Source: JBASEY01 sp049652745
Lineage (GTDB): Bacteria > CSSED10-310
DNA length: 59,651 nt
NCBI GenBank assembly: GCA_049652745.1
Contig: JBASEY010000050.1
Coordinates: forward strand, 1-59,651
Reading direction: 5' to 3'
Position numbers and translations under genes: made by a program. Shown one piece after another: positions 44,118 to 53,159 of the stretch. Each line of letters opens with the position of its first letter. The stretch's first letter is position 1. Below the pieces are notes generated by a model. The model was given only the letters and a program-made list of their open reading frames with translations, ran no database searches and was not told where the DNA came from.

Positions 44118-45005
44118 TCAACTATTTTTTTTCTGCATGGCGGCTTCAAGAAATGGAAACGGCATGACTTCCATTTCAACCGGTTGACCGGTTATTTGCG
44201 ATTGGGCTCCCAGTCCATAGGATTGTAGTGTCATTTGATTTTCGTAGTATTGCGGCGGCCTTGGCGGTGAATCAGGTTTTAATTTGTTTTCTGATTCGGT
44301 CGTGTTTTTGAAAGTGACGCTGACCAGCCCGCCGAACGGAACATCAGGATGACTATAATATTCAACATATGACTCAGTCGTATCTTCAAGATGGATAAAG
44401 CCGAGATTGACGGTTGAAACGAAATGGCTGGTTTTTCTTACGCCGGTGCAAACCAGCTCGGCATCGTTCACGGCGAACACTTTTGCTTCCAGGTTTTCAT
44501 GTGTAGGCGGGTCGATATTTTGGACATTGCCATATTTGCGCGCCACATTTCCTTCCACGAAATGGGGGGCGTAACGTTTCAAATGTGCTTCCGGGACCCG
44601 TTCCGGCGTGTTTGTATTTTCCTGGATGATAATTTGCTTGACGTCGTCCCAAAAAGTGAAGCCGTTTTCCAAAGAAAAATCAGGGTCTTCCAGGGCAAGG
44701 AATTTGGTTATTTTTACCCCGTCAACGCTGTCTTCGCGAATTTCCAGCCAGTGGTATGGCTTGTTATCCACCATTTCTTTTCCAACAGCGGCAATCCTGC
44801 AGGTACCTTCAGTCGTCGTGCCATCCGTATTGGTTCGATTGAGACTGTATAACGCCCAGGCTCCATCAGCCCACAAAGTGGCAGATGGTATGCCGCCGGC
44901 TTCGGATCGGGATGGCTCTTCAACGTCGATAGAGGTACCGCATCCAGCGATAAAAACCATTGCCAATGAAATAATCAAGCTGGATAAAAGTCTTGATCGC
45001 GACAT
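44118..45005 (-). CDS. Putative lipoprotein of unknown function
   Basis: 295 residues. Signal peptide with a lipobox: a hydrophobic stretch ends FIAGC, so Cys22 should be lipidated. The mature part starts with a flexible Ser/Glu segment and continues as a beta-rich domain with repeated Trp/Tyr (GAWALYSL, YHWLEIREDS). The C-terminus ends with Pro/Gln-rich sequence. AGGAGG precedes the ATG. I do not recognise a family. It lies between rpsT and xerD. Confidence 0.8.
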   Translation of the reverse strand: MSRSRLLSSLIISLAMVFIAGCGTSIDVEEPSRSEAGGIPSATLWADGAWALYSLNRTNTDGTTTEGTCRIAAVGKEMVDNKPYHWLEIREDSVDGVKITKFLALEDPDFSLENGFTFWDDVKQIIIQENTNTPERVPEAHLKRYAPHFVEGNVARKYGNVQNIDPPTHENLEAKVFAVNDAELVCTGVRKTSHFVSTVNLGFIHLEDTTESYVEYYSHPDVPFGGLVSVTFKNTTESENKLKPDSPPRPPQYYENQMTLQSYGLGAQSQITGQPVEMEVMPFPFLEAAMQKKNS

Positions 45006-45057
45006 GTTTCCTCCTTTTACACAGAATTTTGTTCGCCGATTATCAACGTCGGTATCT

Positions 45058-45333
45058 CTATTCGGTTTGTTGAGTTAAAGATACGATATGCTTGTTTAAC
45101 CGACTCTTGGTTCTGGCGGCTACGTTCTGATGAATAATCCCTCGTGCAGCCATTTTGTCAACGATGGGAACCATTTTTTTGTATTCCGATCGAGCTGTTT
45201 CAACATCCTTGTTATTTATTGCGGTTCGAACAGCTTTTATTGCCTTGCGGACGCGAGTCCTTTTCGCCTTGTTGATACTAAATTGCTTAAGGTTCTGGCG
45301 AATTCTCTTTTCTGCTGATTTACTATGAGCCAT
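45058..45333 (-). CDS. rpsT: 30S ribosomal protein S20
   Basis: 91 residues, typical: MAHSKSAEKRIRQNLKQFSI, then a three-helix bundle ending ARTKSRLNKHIVSL. S20 binds 16S rRNA at the base of the body. ATG follows a GGAGG at the usual distance. It has its own promoter. Confidence 0.97.
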   Translation of the reverse strand: MAHSKSAEKRIRQNLKQFSINKAKRTRVRKAIKAVRTAINNKDVETARSEYKKMVPIVDKMAARGIIHQNVAARTKSRLNKHIVSLTQQTE

Positions 45334-45369
45334 GTTTATTTTTCCTCCAGATCAAAATGAACCGCTGGA

Positions 45370-45398
45370 AGTTTAGGCTGCTTTTCCATCGCTGTCAA
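45370..45398 (-). promoter_or_regulatory. Predicted rpsT promoter
   Basis: On the minus strand TTGACA (45393-45398), 17 bases, TAAACT (45370-45375), about 30 bases before the rpsT SD. Confidence 0.6.
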
Positions 45399-45437
45399 GC
45401 AGCTATTCAAGCGGTATGTCGCTGTCGATCAGCTATT
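45391..45437. repeat. Imperfect 17-bp direct repeat, period 30
   Basis: GCTGTCAAGCAGCTATT (45391-45407) and GCTGTCGATCAGCTATT (45421-45437) differ at two positions. The first copy carries the rpsT -35 and the second overlaps the TrmH stop. Confidence 0.7.
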
Positions 45438-45963
45438 TGGCCGTCAAAAAACGCCTGAGCGCTTCATATAGCACAACCGCACAAGAAATGCCCACATTTA
45501 AGGAGCCTTTGAATCCAAACATCGGAATTTCTATCACATGATCGCACATTTCAAGGGTTTCCATCCGTATACCGTCAAGTTCATATCCGAAAACAAAGGC
45601 TACGGGAAAGTCAAGGTTTATTTCCCATAACGGCCGACTTTCATCGGTGTGTTCAACCGCTATAACGGTAACTCCTCGGCTTTTCAGTCTCCGAATAGAC
45701 TCCTGCGCCGTTTCGAAAAATTCCCACGGAACCGTATCCTGAGCTCCAAGCGCTGTTTTCGCTATTTCTTTTCTGGGAGGGCGCCCGGTTATACCGCATA
45801 GATGTATCGAATCAACTCGAACGGCGTCGGCAGTCCGGAATATTGCTCCCACATTGTAAAGACTGCGAATATCTTCCAATATGACATATATAGGAAACCG
45901 TGCGGTAAACAACTTGTTGATATCTTCAGGTGGTTTTTTACACCGGGTCAGAATTTTCTTCAT
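45433..45963 (-). CDS. TrmH/SpoU-family RNA 2'-O-methyltransferase
   Basis: About 176 residues from ATG 45963 (MKKILTRCKKPPEDINKLF); the open frame upstream lies inside the aminotransferase gene. SPOUT motifs: ILEDIRSLYNVGAIFRTAD (motif 1), VAFVFGYELDGI (motif 2) and EIPMFGFKGSLNVGISCAVVLYEALRR (motif 3, trefoil knot). It methylates a ribose in tRNA or rRNA; the substrate cannot be told. It overlaps the upstream aminotransferase by 26 bases. Confidence 0.9.
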   Translation of the reverse strand: MKKILTRCKKPPEDINKLFTARFPIYVILEDIRSLYNVGAIFRTADAVRVDSIHLCGITGRPPRKEIAKTALGAQDTVPWEFFETAQESIRRLKSRGVTVIAVEHTDESRPLWEINLDFPVAFVFGYELDGIRMETLEMCDHVIEIPMFGFKGSLNVGISCAVVLYEALRRFLTAK

Positions 45964-47137
45964 AAAGTGAAAAATCCAGTCCCGCCAGGCGTTCCATTGC
46001 TTCTTCCAAGCGCCGCTCAGGCTGGAAAATGGTCGCGCGGATAAAACCTTCACCGGCCGGGCCGAACCCGCTGCCGGGCGTAAAGATGATACCGACTTCC
46101 TGCAAGAGAAATCGTACAGCCGTTTCAGAATCAAGCCCTGGAAATTTTATCCACGCATAAGGCGTGTTATCCAGACCGGTCATTGAAAACCCAAGAGTTT
46201 TCAAACCTTTTCGAATGATTTCAGCTCGCCGGCCGTAAATTTCAAAATGCGAGCGCACGATTTTTTTAACTTCGGGGTCCGTCAATGCCGCCAGGCCGCC
46301 CGCCTGTTCATAATTGGAAACACCTGAATCCCGGTTCGATCGATAGCGGTGCCAGTATTTCCTCGCCTCAGGGTTTTTGATCGCTACCCAGCTCAATCGG
46401 TCACCGGTCATCGAAAAGGGTTTGGAAAAACTCCCGACCTCTATACCAACGTCTTCACCGCCGGGGAGATCGAAGATGCTGAATGCCGTCGGCGTTGTAT
46501 TTCCGGGAAGAAAATCTGCATAAGCTATGTCCATGATGATCATGCTGTCGAGTCTTAAAGCGATATCGATCAGTTTCCGTATATATTCTCTTGATGTGCC
46601 GACGCCAGTCGGATTGTTTGGATAACACAGGTAAATCAGGGCAAGCGGCCCGGAGTCTTTTGGAGGGTTTTCCCAATTTGGTTGGTACGCATTTTCCATG
46701 CTGCCCTTCAAATAATGAATACGCTGACCCCTATAGGCCGCCGCATCCCTGTAAACCGGATATGCAGGGTCCATGATGGCCACCGTGTCCCCAGGCTCGG
46801 CGAAGACGGCGTTAAGGTCGAACAGGTCGGTTTTCGCGCCGGGGCCGATATAAAACTCATCTGGATGCATCCGAACAGCGAATCGGTCTAAATAGTATCC
46901 GACAAGGGCTTCACGAAGATCCAGGCGTCCTTGAGACGTCGGATATCCATGGTATCGAGAACGATGTTCGCGGATGATAGCCTCGCGTATCGGGCCGGGA
47001 GTCGGCAAATCAGGATCGCCGATGCCCAAATTGATCACAAGGCTTTTTTTTTCTGTCGACAAACCTGAATATACCTGTTCCAACGCTTGAAACAAGTATG
47101 GGCGATTCCACTTTTTGAACCCGCTGTTAATCCTCAT
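45938..47137 (-). CDS. PLP aminotransferase, LL-diaminopimelate-type
   Basis: 399 residues, fold type I. INLGIGDPDLPTPGPIREAI at the N-terminus, IYLCYPNNPTGVGTSREYI (Asn that contacts the cofactor), and the PLP lysine in GSFSKPFSMTGDRLSWVAI. It resembles LL-diaminopimelate aminotransferases (DapL), which make LL-diaminopimelate directly for lysine and peptidoglycan. A broader aspartate/aromatic aminotransferase role is possible. It follows the 61-residue small gene by 20 bases. Confidence 0.8.
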   Translation of the reverse strand: MRINSGFKKWNRPYLFQALEQVYSGLSTEKKSLVINLGIGDPDLPTPGPIREAIIREHRSRYHGYPTSQGRLDLREALVGYYLDRFAVRMHPDEFYIGPGAKTDLFDLNAVFAEPGDTVAIMDPAYPVYRDAAAYRGQRIHYLKGSMENAYQPNWENPPKDSGPLALIYLCYPNNPTGVGTSREYIRKLIDIALRLDSMIIMDIAYADFLPGNTTPTAFSIFDLPGGEDVGIEVGSFSKPFSMTGDRLSWVAIKNPEARKYWHRYRSNRDSGVSNYEQAGGLAALTDPEVKKIVRSHFEIYGRRAEIIRKGLKTLGFSMTGLDNTPYAWIKFPGLDSETAVRFLLQEVGIIFTPGSGFGPAGEGFIRATIFQPERRLEEAMERLAGLDFSLYEENSDPV

Positions 47138-47157
47138 GTGTTTGCGAGTATCAAAGC

Positions 47158-47343
47158 CTACTTAAAACATCCCAGTTGGCAACCGACAATTTTCAATTTC
47201 AATATGTTGGCGAGCTCACCAATTTTGGCAGGAGGAACTTTTTCATCTGCAGCCAGTTTCAACGCTTTCGGGCAAGCGAGCTTGTTGTCGACAGCAAGTT
47301 CCATAATTCGTTTTTCCAGATGTGACTGTTTTTCACTGTTCAT
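47158..47343 (-). CDS. Small cysteine-containing protein of unknown function
   Basis: 61 residues, ATG after AAGGAGA, so probably translated. Cysteines are C24, C55 and C59; the end reads KIVGCQLGCFK. The middle (PKALKLAADEKVPPAKIGEL) could form a helix-turn-helix. No signal peptide or membrane segment. I do not recognise a family. It sits 20 bases before the aminotransferase gene and 85 after the amidohydrolase gene, all on the same strand. Confidence 0.7.
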   Translation of the reverse strand: MNSEKQSHLEKRIMELAVDNKLACPKALKLAADEKVPPAKIGELANILKLKIVGCQLGCFK

Positions 47344-47428
47344 GATTATCTCCTTCGCTAAAAGTTTGAAATGATTTGAAACGTCAATTGGAACAGCACC
47401 GTTTGTGCCGCCGAAAAACTATACACGC

Positions 47429-48829
47429 TTATTTTGAACAGGCAAAGTAATTTTTCCCCGTTTTCTCAAAGGCTAGTTGAACCAGCTTTTCAGCAACAGT
47501 TTGGGTAGACGTGGTGATATCGGTCTCGTTCATCCCGCATAAGCGGCCATCTTCGACAACGAGTTTTCCATCGACGAAAACATGCTTGGCACGATGGCGG
47601 TCCCCTGCCATGACAAGTCCGGCAACAGGGTCATGCACACCTGCATAATCGATCGAATCGACGGCGAAAATTGCGATATCCGCCAATGAGCCCGGCGACA
47701 AAAGGCCTTCTCCTGGAAATCCGAGCATTGCGTAACCGTTAGATGATGCAATTGTGAGCGTATCTTTCACGCTCATCGCGCTCGGTCCTTTTAGAACTCG
47801 TTGCAGCAGAAGAGCCTGCCGGAGCTCACCCAGCATATCCGATGAATCGTTGCTGGCTGAGCCGTCAACGGCTAAAGCGACCTGCGCGCCGGCGGCGATC
47901 AGTTCAGCGACCGGGGCGATACCTGAGCCCAGGCGCATATTCGATGACGGACAATGGGCGACTCCTGATCCCGTTTCAGCGAACAAGCGGATTTCTTCAT
48001 CATTCAGATGAACACAGTGTGCAAACCAAACATCCTCTCCAAGCCAGCCAAGTTTCCGCATCAATTCGACCGGCCGGCAACCGAAGCGCTGCAGACAGTA
48101 ATCCTGTTCATCCAGCGTTTCCGCCAGATGAGTGTGCAGCCGCACATGGTGATGACGCGCCAGCTCGGCCGTTTCAAGCATCAAGCTCTCAGAGACCGAA
48201 AAAGGGGAGCACGGTGCCAGAGCGATTCGCTGCATGCTGTCTCGAGATGGATCATGGTAAGTTTCAATCAATCGAGCGGAATCAGACAATATCTGTTCTT
48301 CGGTTTGAGTAATGGAATCCGGCGGCAGACCTCCGGAACTTTTACCCATACTCATCGAGCCGCGCGTGGCCACAAAACGAATCCCCAGCGTCTGAGCAGC
48401 TCTTATTTCTTTTCCAATGAGATCAGCGCTTCGTTCTCGAGGAAATAAATAGTGATGATCCGTAGTCAGTGTACAGCCCGTTAATAACAATTCCCCGACA
48501 ACTGCCAAAGAAGCCCAATAGACTGCTTCACCTGTCAGGCCCTCCCATATGGGATAATGGTGGGTCAACCATTGAAAAAGAGGCATGTTTTGCATCAACG
48601 GAACAGCACGAGTCAAGGCTTGAAAAAAATGATGATGAGTATTGGCCAGGCCGGGAAGGGCTACGCAGTTTTTGGCGGATATTATATGGGCGTCAGGCGA
48701 TGAAAGGCCGGTGCCGATGCGGGAGATGCGGTTCCCTTTGATTTCGATATCGGTCAAACCTCTGGAATAGGAATCGTCATGCGTTGAGTAAACAGCCTTT
48801 AAGTCTTTGATAATGGTAATGTGACTCAT
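47429..48829 (-). CDS. Amidohydrolase, 8-oxoguanine deaminase-like
   Basis: About 466 residues from ATG 48829 (MSHITIIKDLK); TTG 48847 is in frame upstream without an SD. Metal and catalytic motifs in order: NTHHHFFQALTRA, LHTHLAETLDE, VWFAHCVHLND and LAVDGSASNDSSDMLGELRQ. This set matches 8-oxoguanine deaminase and hydroxydechloroatrazine ethylaminohydrolase relatives, so purine or s-triazine deamination is likely. The protein is cytosolic. It follows the MBL gene by about 24 bases. Confidence 0.85.
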   Translation of the reverse strand: MSHITIIKDLKAVYSTHDDSYSRGLTDIEIKGNRISRIGTGLSSPDAHIISAKNCVALPGLANTHHHFFQALTRAVPLMQNMPLFQWLTHHYPIWEGLTGEAVYWASLAVVGELLLTGCTLTTDHHYLFPRERSADLIGKEIRAAQTLGIRFVATRGSMSMGKSSGGLPPDSITQTEEQILSDSARLIETYHDPSRDSMQRIALAPCSPFSVSESLMLETAELARHHHVRLHTHLAETLDEQDYCLQRFGCRPVELMRKLGWLGEDVWFAHCVHLNDEEIRLFAETGSGVAHCPSSNMRLGSGIAPVAELIAAGAQVALAVDGSASNDSSDMLGELRQALLLQRVLKGPSAMSVKDTLTIASSNGYAMLGFPGEGLLSPGSLADIAIFAVDSIDYAGVHDPVAGLVMAGDRHRAKHVFVDGKLVVEDGRLCGMNETDITTSTQTVAEKLVQLAFEKTGKNYFACSK

Positions 48830-48853
48830 TATTTGACACTCGAACAATGGTGT

Positions 48854-49633
48854 TTAAATTGTGATATGTGACAAGTCATAAGGCGTGTAGATCGGGCCGT
48901 TGAAATACCGCGCAGCCTCTTCTCGATAATCGTCCACCGAGCTGTCCGGTGGAAATTCGAAATGAACCAGCGCCAAAGCTTTAGCGTTGGCTTTTGCGGC
49001 GATCCGGGCCGCCTGGCCTGCCGTGCTGTGTCCATATTCGGCTGCCAAGTCCGCCTGAGTCTCAAGATATGTCGATTCGTGTATCAACAGGTCCGTGTTT
49101 TCTGCAAAAGCCGCCAAATCGGTCAAGGGGCTGGTATCGCCCGTGAAAACCATGCTGGTACCGAATCTAGGCTCGACGACTTTATAGGCTCTGGTCGGGC
49201 GGCTGTGAAATGCCACACCCGAATGCACCGACAGGTGGCTGCCATTGTATATCGGATGAGTTGCATCGATCGGTACCGGGTGTTTTCGTATGGCATAAGT
49301 ACGAACATCGTTATCTATCCCGTGTGATTGCAATTGCTTTTCAAGGAGGTCTATTTCTTCTTCAGGGCAAAACATATCCAAATCGGTTGAGCGTTTCTGT
49401 AGGAACATATGAAACAGGAGCGCGGGGAGTCCGTAACAATGATCGATGTGCAAGTGTGTCAGAAAGACGGCCTTCAGATCGTTCGGATTGTAGCCAAGCA
49501 GCAAGATCTTGCCGGCGGCGTTGCCTCCGCAGTCGAAAAGAAGCAGATCGGGCCCTGACGTGACAAGCAATGAGGTGTTGTCACGATCATGGGTCACAGA
49601 TGCGCTGGATGTACCTAGAAAATGGACAATCAT
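48854..49633 (-). CDS. MBL-fold hydrolase, RNase Z-like
   Basis: 259 residues. The metallo-beta-lactamase signature is HLHIDHCYGLPALLF, with VFTGDTSP and IHESTYL later and a final HFEFPP. This is the RNase Z/ElaC-like branch, but the exosite arm of tRNA 3' processing enzymes is not obvious, so it may be a phosphodiesterase or other hydrolase. It heads the group with the amidohydrolase. Confidence 0.8.
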   Translation of the reverse strand: MIVHFLGTSSASVTHDRDNTSLLVTSGPDLLLFDCGGNAAGKILLLGYNPNDLKAVFLTHLHIDHCYGLPALLFHMFLQKRSTDLDMFCPEEEIDLLEKQLQSHGIDNDVRTYAIRKHPVPIDATHPIYNGSHLSVHSGVAFHSRPTRAYKVVEPRFGTSMVFTGDTSPLTDLAAFAENTDLLIHESTYLETQADLAAEYGHSTAGQAARIAAKANAKALALVHFEFPPDSSVDDYREEAARYFNGPIYTPYDLSHITI

Positions 49634-49743
49634 GTATTAACCTGCCGCAGCTTATTGTATAAGGCTGCGCATCATGATGCAAGGTTAAAGGTTTTTTTAG
49701 AGTGAATATGTAACGAAAAAACGTTGATTTATTTCAACCAGGC

Positions 49744-50928
49744 TCATAAATCACTATTTATTTTAAATAGAACTTTGGGGTGCTCTTGAATACGTTTTTC
49801 AAAATCGTTCTTATCGAAAGTTGTAAAATCGACAATCGTTTCTTTTCCGTTATCCAGTATATATTTGACTATGTTGTCTTGGATATGGTTTTTCTTGTCT
49901 TCCAACAGGCTGCGAGTGATGAACCAGGTGCGCATCAGCTCCCTGCCGATCACACTGTGCAGCGAGATTCCGTCAACGATGATCCGATCGAAATCCTGGA
50001 GAACCGCTTCGCCGCTTTTCAATCCAAAAAGGATGACATCGCCGCCGCGTCGAGTAGAAAGGACCGTATTGTTGACGGATGAATTATACCCGCTCATTTC
50101 CATCGAGACATCGGCACCGATTCCTCGGGTGAGTTCTTTGACAGCCGCAATAATGTCTTTGTCGGCTTGCCAGGGTTTGTCTTTCGGTGCTCCTGGGTGA
50201 AGCCGGATAACTTTGTCGGCTCCAAGCTTTTCGGCCAATTGCGCATGTTTCTCATCCGGCTCTATGCCGATAATCCGGGAAGCGCCCAAAGCTCGTGCGA
50301 TCAAAATCACGAATAGGCCGATTGTGCCGCAGCCGAAAACCGCCAAGGTTTTACCTCGTAGATCGACCTTGGTGCAGCAGTGGACGGCATTTCCGAAAGG
50401 TTCCTGGATAGCGCCGACCCAAGGATGGATCACATTGGTATCCGTTGGCCATAAAACCTGGGCCGGAAGCTTGATGTATTCGGCAAAGCAGCCGTCTTTA
50501 GAAATGCCGATGATGATATCGTCGGCACAGACATTTGTCTGTCCATGCAGGCATTGGTAGCAGCGATTGCAGATGATGTGTGATTCGGCTGAGACGGTCT
50601 GTCCGGGATATATTCTGTAATGTTTTTGAGCTCGTGATCCTGCCGAAACGACTTCGCCGAGCAATTCATGGCCGACAATCCGAATATCTTTTCCTTTCTT
50701 TGCAAGGCTATTGATAATGGATGCCCCAAAAGAGTTTCTAAACCAAATTCCTCTGTCCGAACCACAAAATCCGGCATAATTCACCCGGATTAAAACGTTA
50801 TCTACATCGTTTACATCGGCCTTTTCATCCAAAACAGGAGCTGGAACCCGGGTTTTCTCAAGACCGCGTGATGTTGACCAGTCTTGACGTCGATCGTAAG
50901 TCAATGCCCACATGGTATCTGATTTCAC
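49744..50928 (-). CDS. Zinc-dependent alcohol dehydrogenase, threonine dehydrogenase-like
   Basis: 394 residues, medium-chain dehydrogenase. Catalytic zinc: C55 (GFCGSD) and H87-E88 (GHELLGE); structural zinc: C120, C123, C126, C134. The NAD loop is FGCGTIGLFVILIARALGA. It resembles L-threonine or sorbitol dehydrogenases, with an insertion of about 20 residues between GSD and GHE. The substrate cannot be assigned. GTG start at 50928 after AAGGAGA. Transcribed away from the BrkB gene. Confidence 0.85.
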   Translation of the reverse strand: MKSDTMWALTYDRRQDWSTSRGLEKTRVPAPVLDEKADVNDVDNVLIRVNYAGFCGSDRGIWFRNSFGASIINSLAKKGKDIRIVGHELLGEVVSAGSRAQKHYRIYPGQTVSAESHIICNRCYQCLHGQTNVCADDIIIGISKDGCFAEYIKLPAQVLWPTDTNVIHPWVGAIQEPFGNAVHCCTKVDLRGKTLAVFGCGTIGLFVILIARALGASRIIGIEPDEKHAQLAEKLGADKVIRLHPGAPKDKPWQADKDIIAAVKELTRGIGADVSMEMSGYNSSVNNTVLSTRRGGDVILFGLKSGEAVLQDFDRIIVDGISLHSVIGRELMRTWFITRSLLEDKKNHIQDNIVKYILDNGKETIVDFTTFDKNDFEKRIQEHPKVLFKINSDL

Positions 50929-50976
50929 GTTTTTCTCCTTTCAATAGTGATGAGTGGTGAGAAATCCAACCGAATC

Positions 50977-51018
50977 AATCTATTCTATCGAAAAACGCAG
51001 GTCAACACTTTTAGTGTT
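50977..51018 (-). promoter_or_regulatory. Dehydrogenase promoter with adjacent palindrome
   Basis: On the minus strand TTGACC (51000-51005), 17 bases, TAGATT (50977-50982). A palindrome AACACT-TTT-AGTGTT (51004-51018) overlaps the upstream edge of the -35 and could be an operator. Confidence 0.45.
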
Positions 51019-51105
51019 TAATCCGTTGTCATTTGCCCTGGATTTCTTGCCAATCCCGACGATCTGATTTAAACTCGAGACGGTCAGGGGTTGCGGAGCT
51101 TGTGT

Positions 51106-52455
51106 ATGATTTCGTGGAAGCAAATATCATCATGGTTCAAGAGATTGTATTTCGGTGACATGCGTGTCAATCAAAACAAGCTCAATCGATCGGCGGCATA
51201 TATCATTCGTTACCTTTTTCATGTCGTTCGCGAAATGTCCCGCGACCAGTGCCCATTAAGATCCTCGGCGCTGGCTTTTACAACATTGATGACGTTGATG
51301 CCGGTTGCAGTATTGGTGTTCGTCATTTTCCAGGCAGTTGGAGGTTTCGATCAGGCTTCCCGGCGTGTTCAGGATTTTTTGTTTCAACATCTGCTGCCGG
51401 AATCAGTGGCATCGGTGCAGGATTTCATCCAAAACTTGCTATCGGGATTCAATGTACAGGCAGTGTCGTATATCAGTATTATTTTCTTTATCGGCGCGGC
51501 CTACAGTTTGTCCTCTTCGATTGATTCGTCCATCAATGCTATTTGGGGTGTTCGAAAAACCAGACGTTTTTTTTATCATCTCGTTACGGTCTGGTTTATT
51601 CTGACTGTAACCCCGATATTCATGGGCTATTCTCTTTACCTGACAACTCAACTGGAAAAAGTCAGCCTGATGGGACTCGGCCCTATTACATCACAAGTGT
51701 ACAAAAATTTGATGCCTTATCTGCTGACACTGTTTTCATTTATATTACTGTATAAAATGGTGCCTAGAACACGCGTCAAATGGTCCTCGACGCTGCTCGG
51801 CGCTTTTTTCGCCTCGTTCGTCTGGGAACTGTCCAAATATGGATTGAATTATTATGTGCGAAATTTATCCAATTATCGTGTCCTATATGGCTCTTTTCTG
51901 ACGATACCCGTTTTTTTTATCTGGCTCAAAATTTCGTGGCTGATCGTTCTGATTGGAGCAGAAATCGCGTATACACATCAAAATCTTGACCAGCTTCATC
52001 TGATTAACAAGCAGAATGAAAAAGCGAAAAACAACGTTTTTCTGTTGTCTGAAAAACTCGGTTTTTACGTGTTTTTCTTGGTGATCGATTATTTTATGTC
52101 TGGAAAATCGATTACTATAAACCAATTGTCTGCTTTGGTGCCTTACTCCGGATGGATGGTGGACACCTATCTCGACAGATTTCAAAAAGATGGATTTCTG
52201 ATTGTCGATCAAGATGGGCATATTGTTCCAGCACGTGATCCGGCGACTATCAGGATCAATGAAGTTTTTGATTTCTTCCAGCCGGAGCAGCCGGATCAAT
52301 TTTGGGGCATGTTGCCCGGTGATTCGGCTGCAGTCCGTATGATAATGGACGAGTTGAAAAAAGTTAGATGGGAAACGTTTTCGGAGCGCGACATTCGATC
52401 GATGATACTTCAAGCTCATGATAAAGAGCTTACGAATGATGTGGTGCAGCGATGA
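51106..52455 (+). CDS. YihY/BrkB-family membrane protein
   Basis: About 449 residues from ATG 51106 (MISWKQISSWFKRLY) after CGGAG; TTG 51091 is less likely. Six helices in the first 300 residues, starting with the family segment ALAFTTLMTLMPVAVLVFVI and including VLYGSFLTIPVFFIWLKISW. The last 130 residues form a winged-helix-like domain. The former RNase BN name is wrong; the function is unknown. It overlaps tsaB by four bases. Confidence 0.9.
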   Translation: MISWKQISSWFKRLYFGDMRVNQNKLNRSAAYIIRYLFHVVREMSRDQCPLRSSALAFTTLMTLMPVAVLVFVIFQAVGGFDQASRRVQDFLFQHLLPESVASVQDFIQNLLSGFNVQAVSYISIIFFIGAAYSLSSSIDSSINAIWGVRKTRRFFYHLVTVWFILTVTPIFMGYSLYLTTQLEKVSLMGLGPITSQVYKNLMPYLLTLFSFILLYKMVPRTRVKWSSTLLGAFFASFVWELSKYGLNYYVRNLSNYRVLYGSFLTIPVFFIWLKISWLIVLIGAEIAYTHQNLDQLHLINKQNEKAKNNVFLLSEKLGFYVFFLVIDYFMSGKSITINQLSALVPYSGWMVDTYLDRFQKDGFLIVDQDGHIVPARDPATIRINEVFDFFQPEQPDQFWGMLPGDSAAVRMIMDELKKVRWETFSERDIRSMILQAHDKELTNDVVQR

Positions 52456-53159
52456 GTTTTTTGCTGGCGGTTGAAACATCCACTCGTTATGGCGGCGTAG
52501 CCGGCTTTAAAAACGATAAGCTGATACAAGTCAAAAAGTTCGCGCCGGATAAACCCGCTTCGGAACTCCTTATACCACATATTCGTGACATGTTGGATGA
52601 TCTTTCGATGCACGCGAGTGATATTTCGGCGTTTGCCGTATCGATCGGACCAGGCTCTTTCACCGGCTTGCGTGTCGGTTTGAGCGCTGTCAAGACACTC
52701 GCCGTCCATTTGAGCATCCCTGTTTTTCCGATTTCCACCCTTCTGGTTCTTGCCAAAGCAGCCGGCCCTCAGTGTTGTCCTGTTGCAGCAATAATGGACG
52801 CACGTAAGCATGAAATATACGGCGCATATTTTTCAACAGAGCCCTCCTTTACCCGTTTGAGCGATGACGAGGTGATGCCGATTGAAAAATTTTTAACTCT
52901 GTCGCCGTCTGAAAATCTTTACCTGATCGGTGATGCGATAGATGTCTATCGTGATGAAATTGAAAGGGGCGGGCTTCGGGTAACATATGCTCCACCGGAT
53001 GCTTGCCATCCTTCACCTGTTTATGTTGGAGAAGCGGCTCTAAGCGGAGAAATACCGCCGATCGCCGGTGAGGACATCTATCAGTTGATGCCTGTTTACC
53101 TGAGAAAATCTGAAGCGGAGGTAAATTGGGAAAAGAAATTCGGTTTACAATCCCGCTGA
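52452..53159 (+). CDS. tsaB: tRNA threonylcarbamoyladenosine biosynthesis protein TsaB
   Basis: 235 residues. TsaB is the scaffold of the TsaD complex for t6A37 of tRNA. Signatures: LAVETSTRYGGVA and SIGPGSFTGLRVGLSAVKTLA. The zinc ligands of TsaD are absent, as expected. It overlaps tsaC by 34 bases. Confidence 0.95.
   Translation: MSFLLAVETSTRYGGVAGFKNDKLIQVKKFAPDKPASELLIPHIRDMLDDLSMHASDISAFAVSIGPGSFTGLRVGLSAVKTLAVHLSIPVFPISTLLVLAKAAGPQCCPVAAIMDARKHEIYGAYFSTEPSFTRLSDDEVMPIEKFLTLSPSENLYLIGDAIDVYRDEIERGGLRVTYAPPDACHPSPVYVGEAALSGEIPPIAGEDIYQLMPVYLRKSEAEVNWEKKFGLQSR

Noticed and set aside
47842..48312. 156-codon plus-strand frame
   Set aside because: Antisense to the amidohydrolase gene, whose metal motifs are clear.
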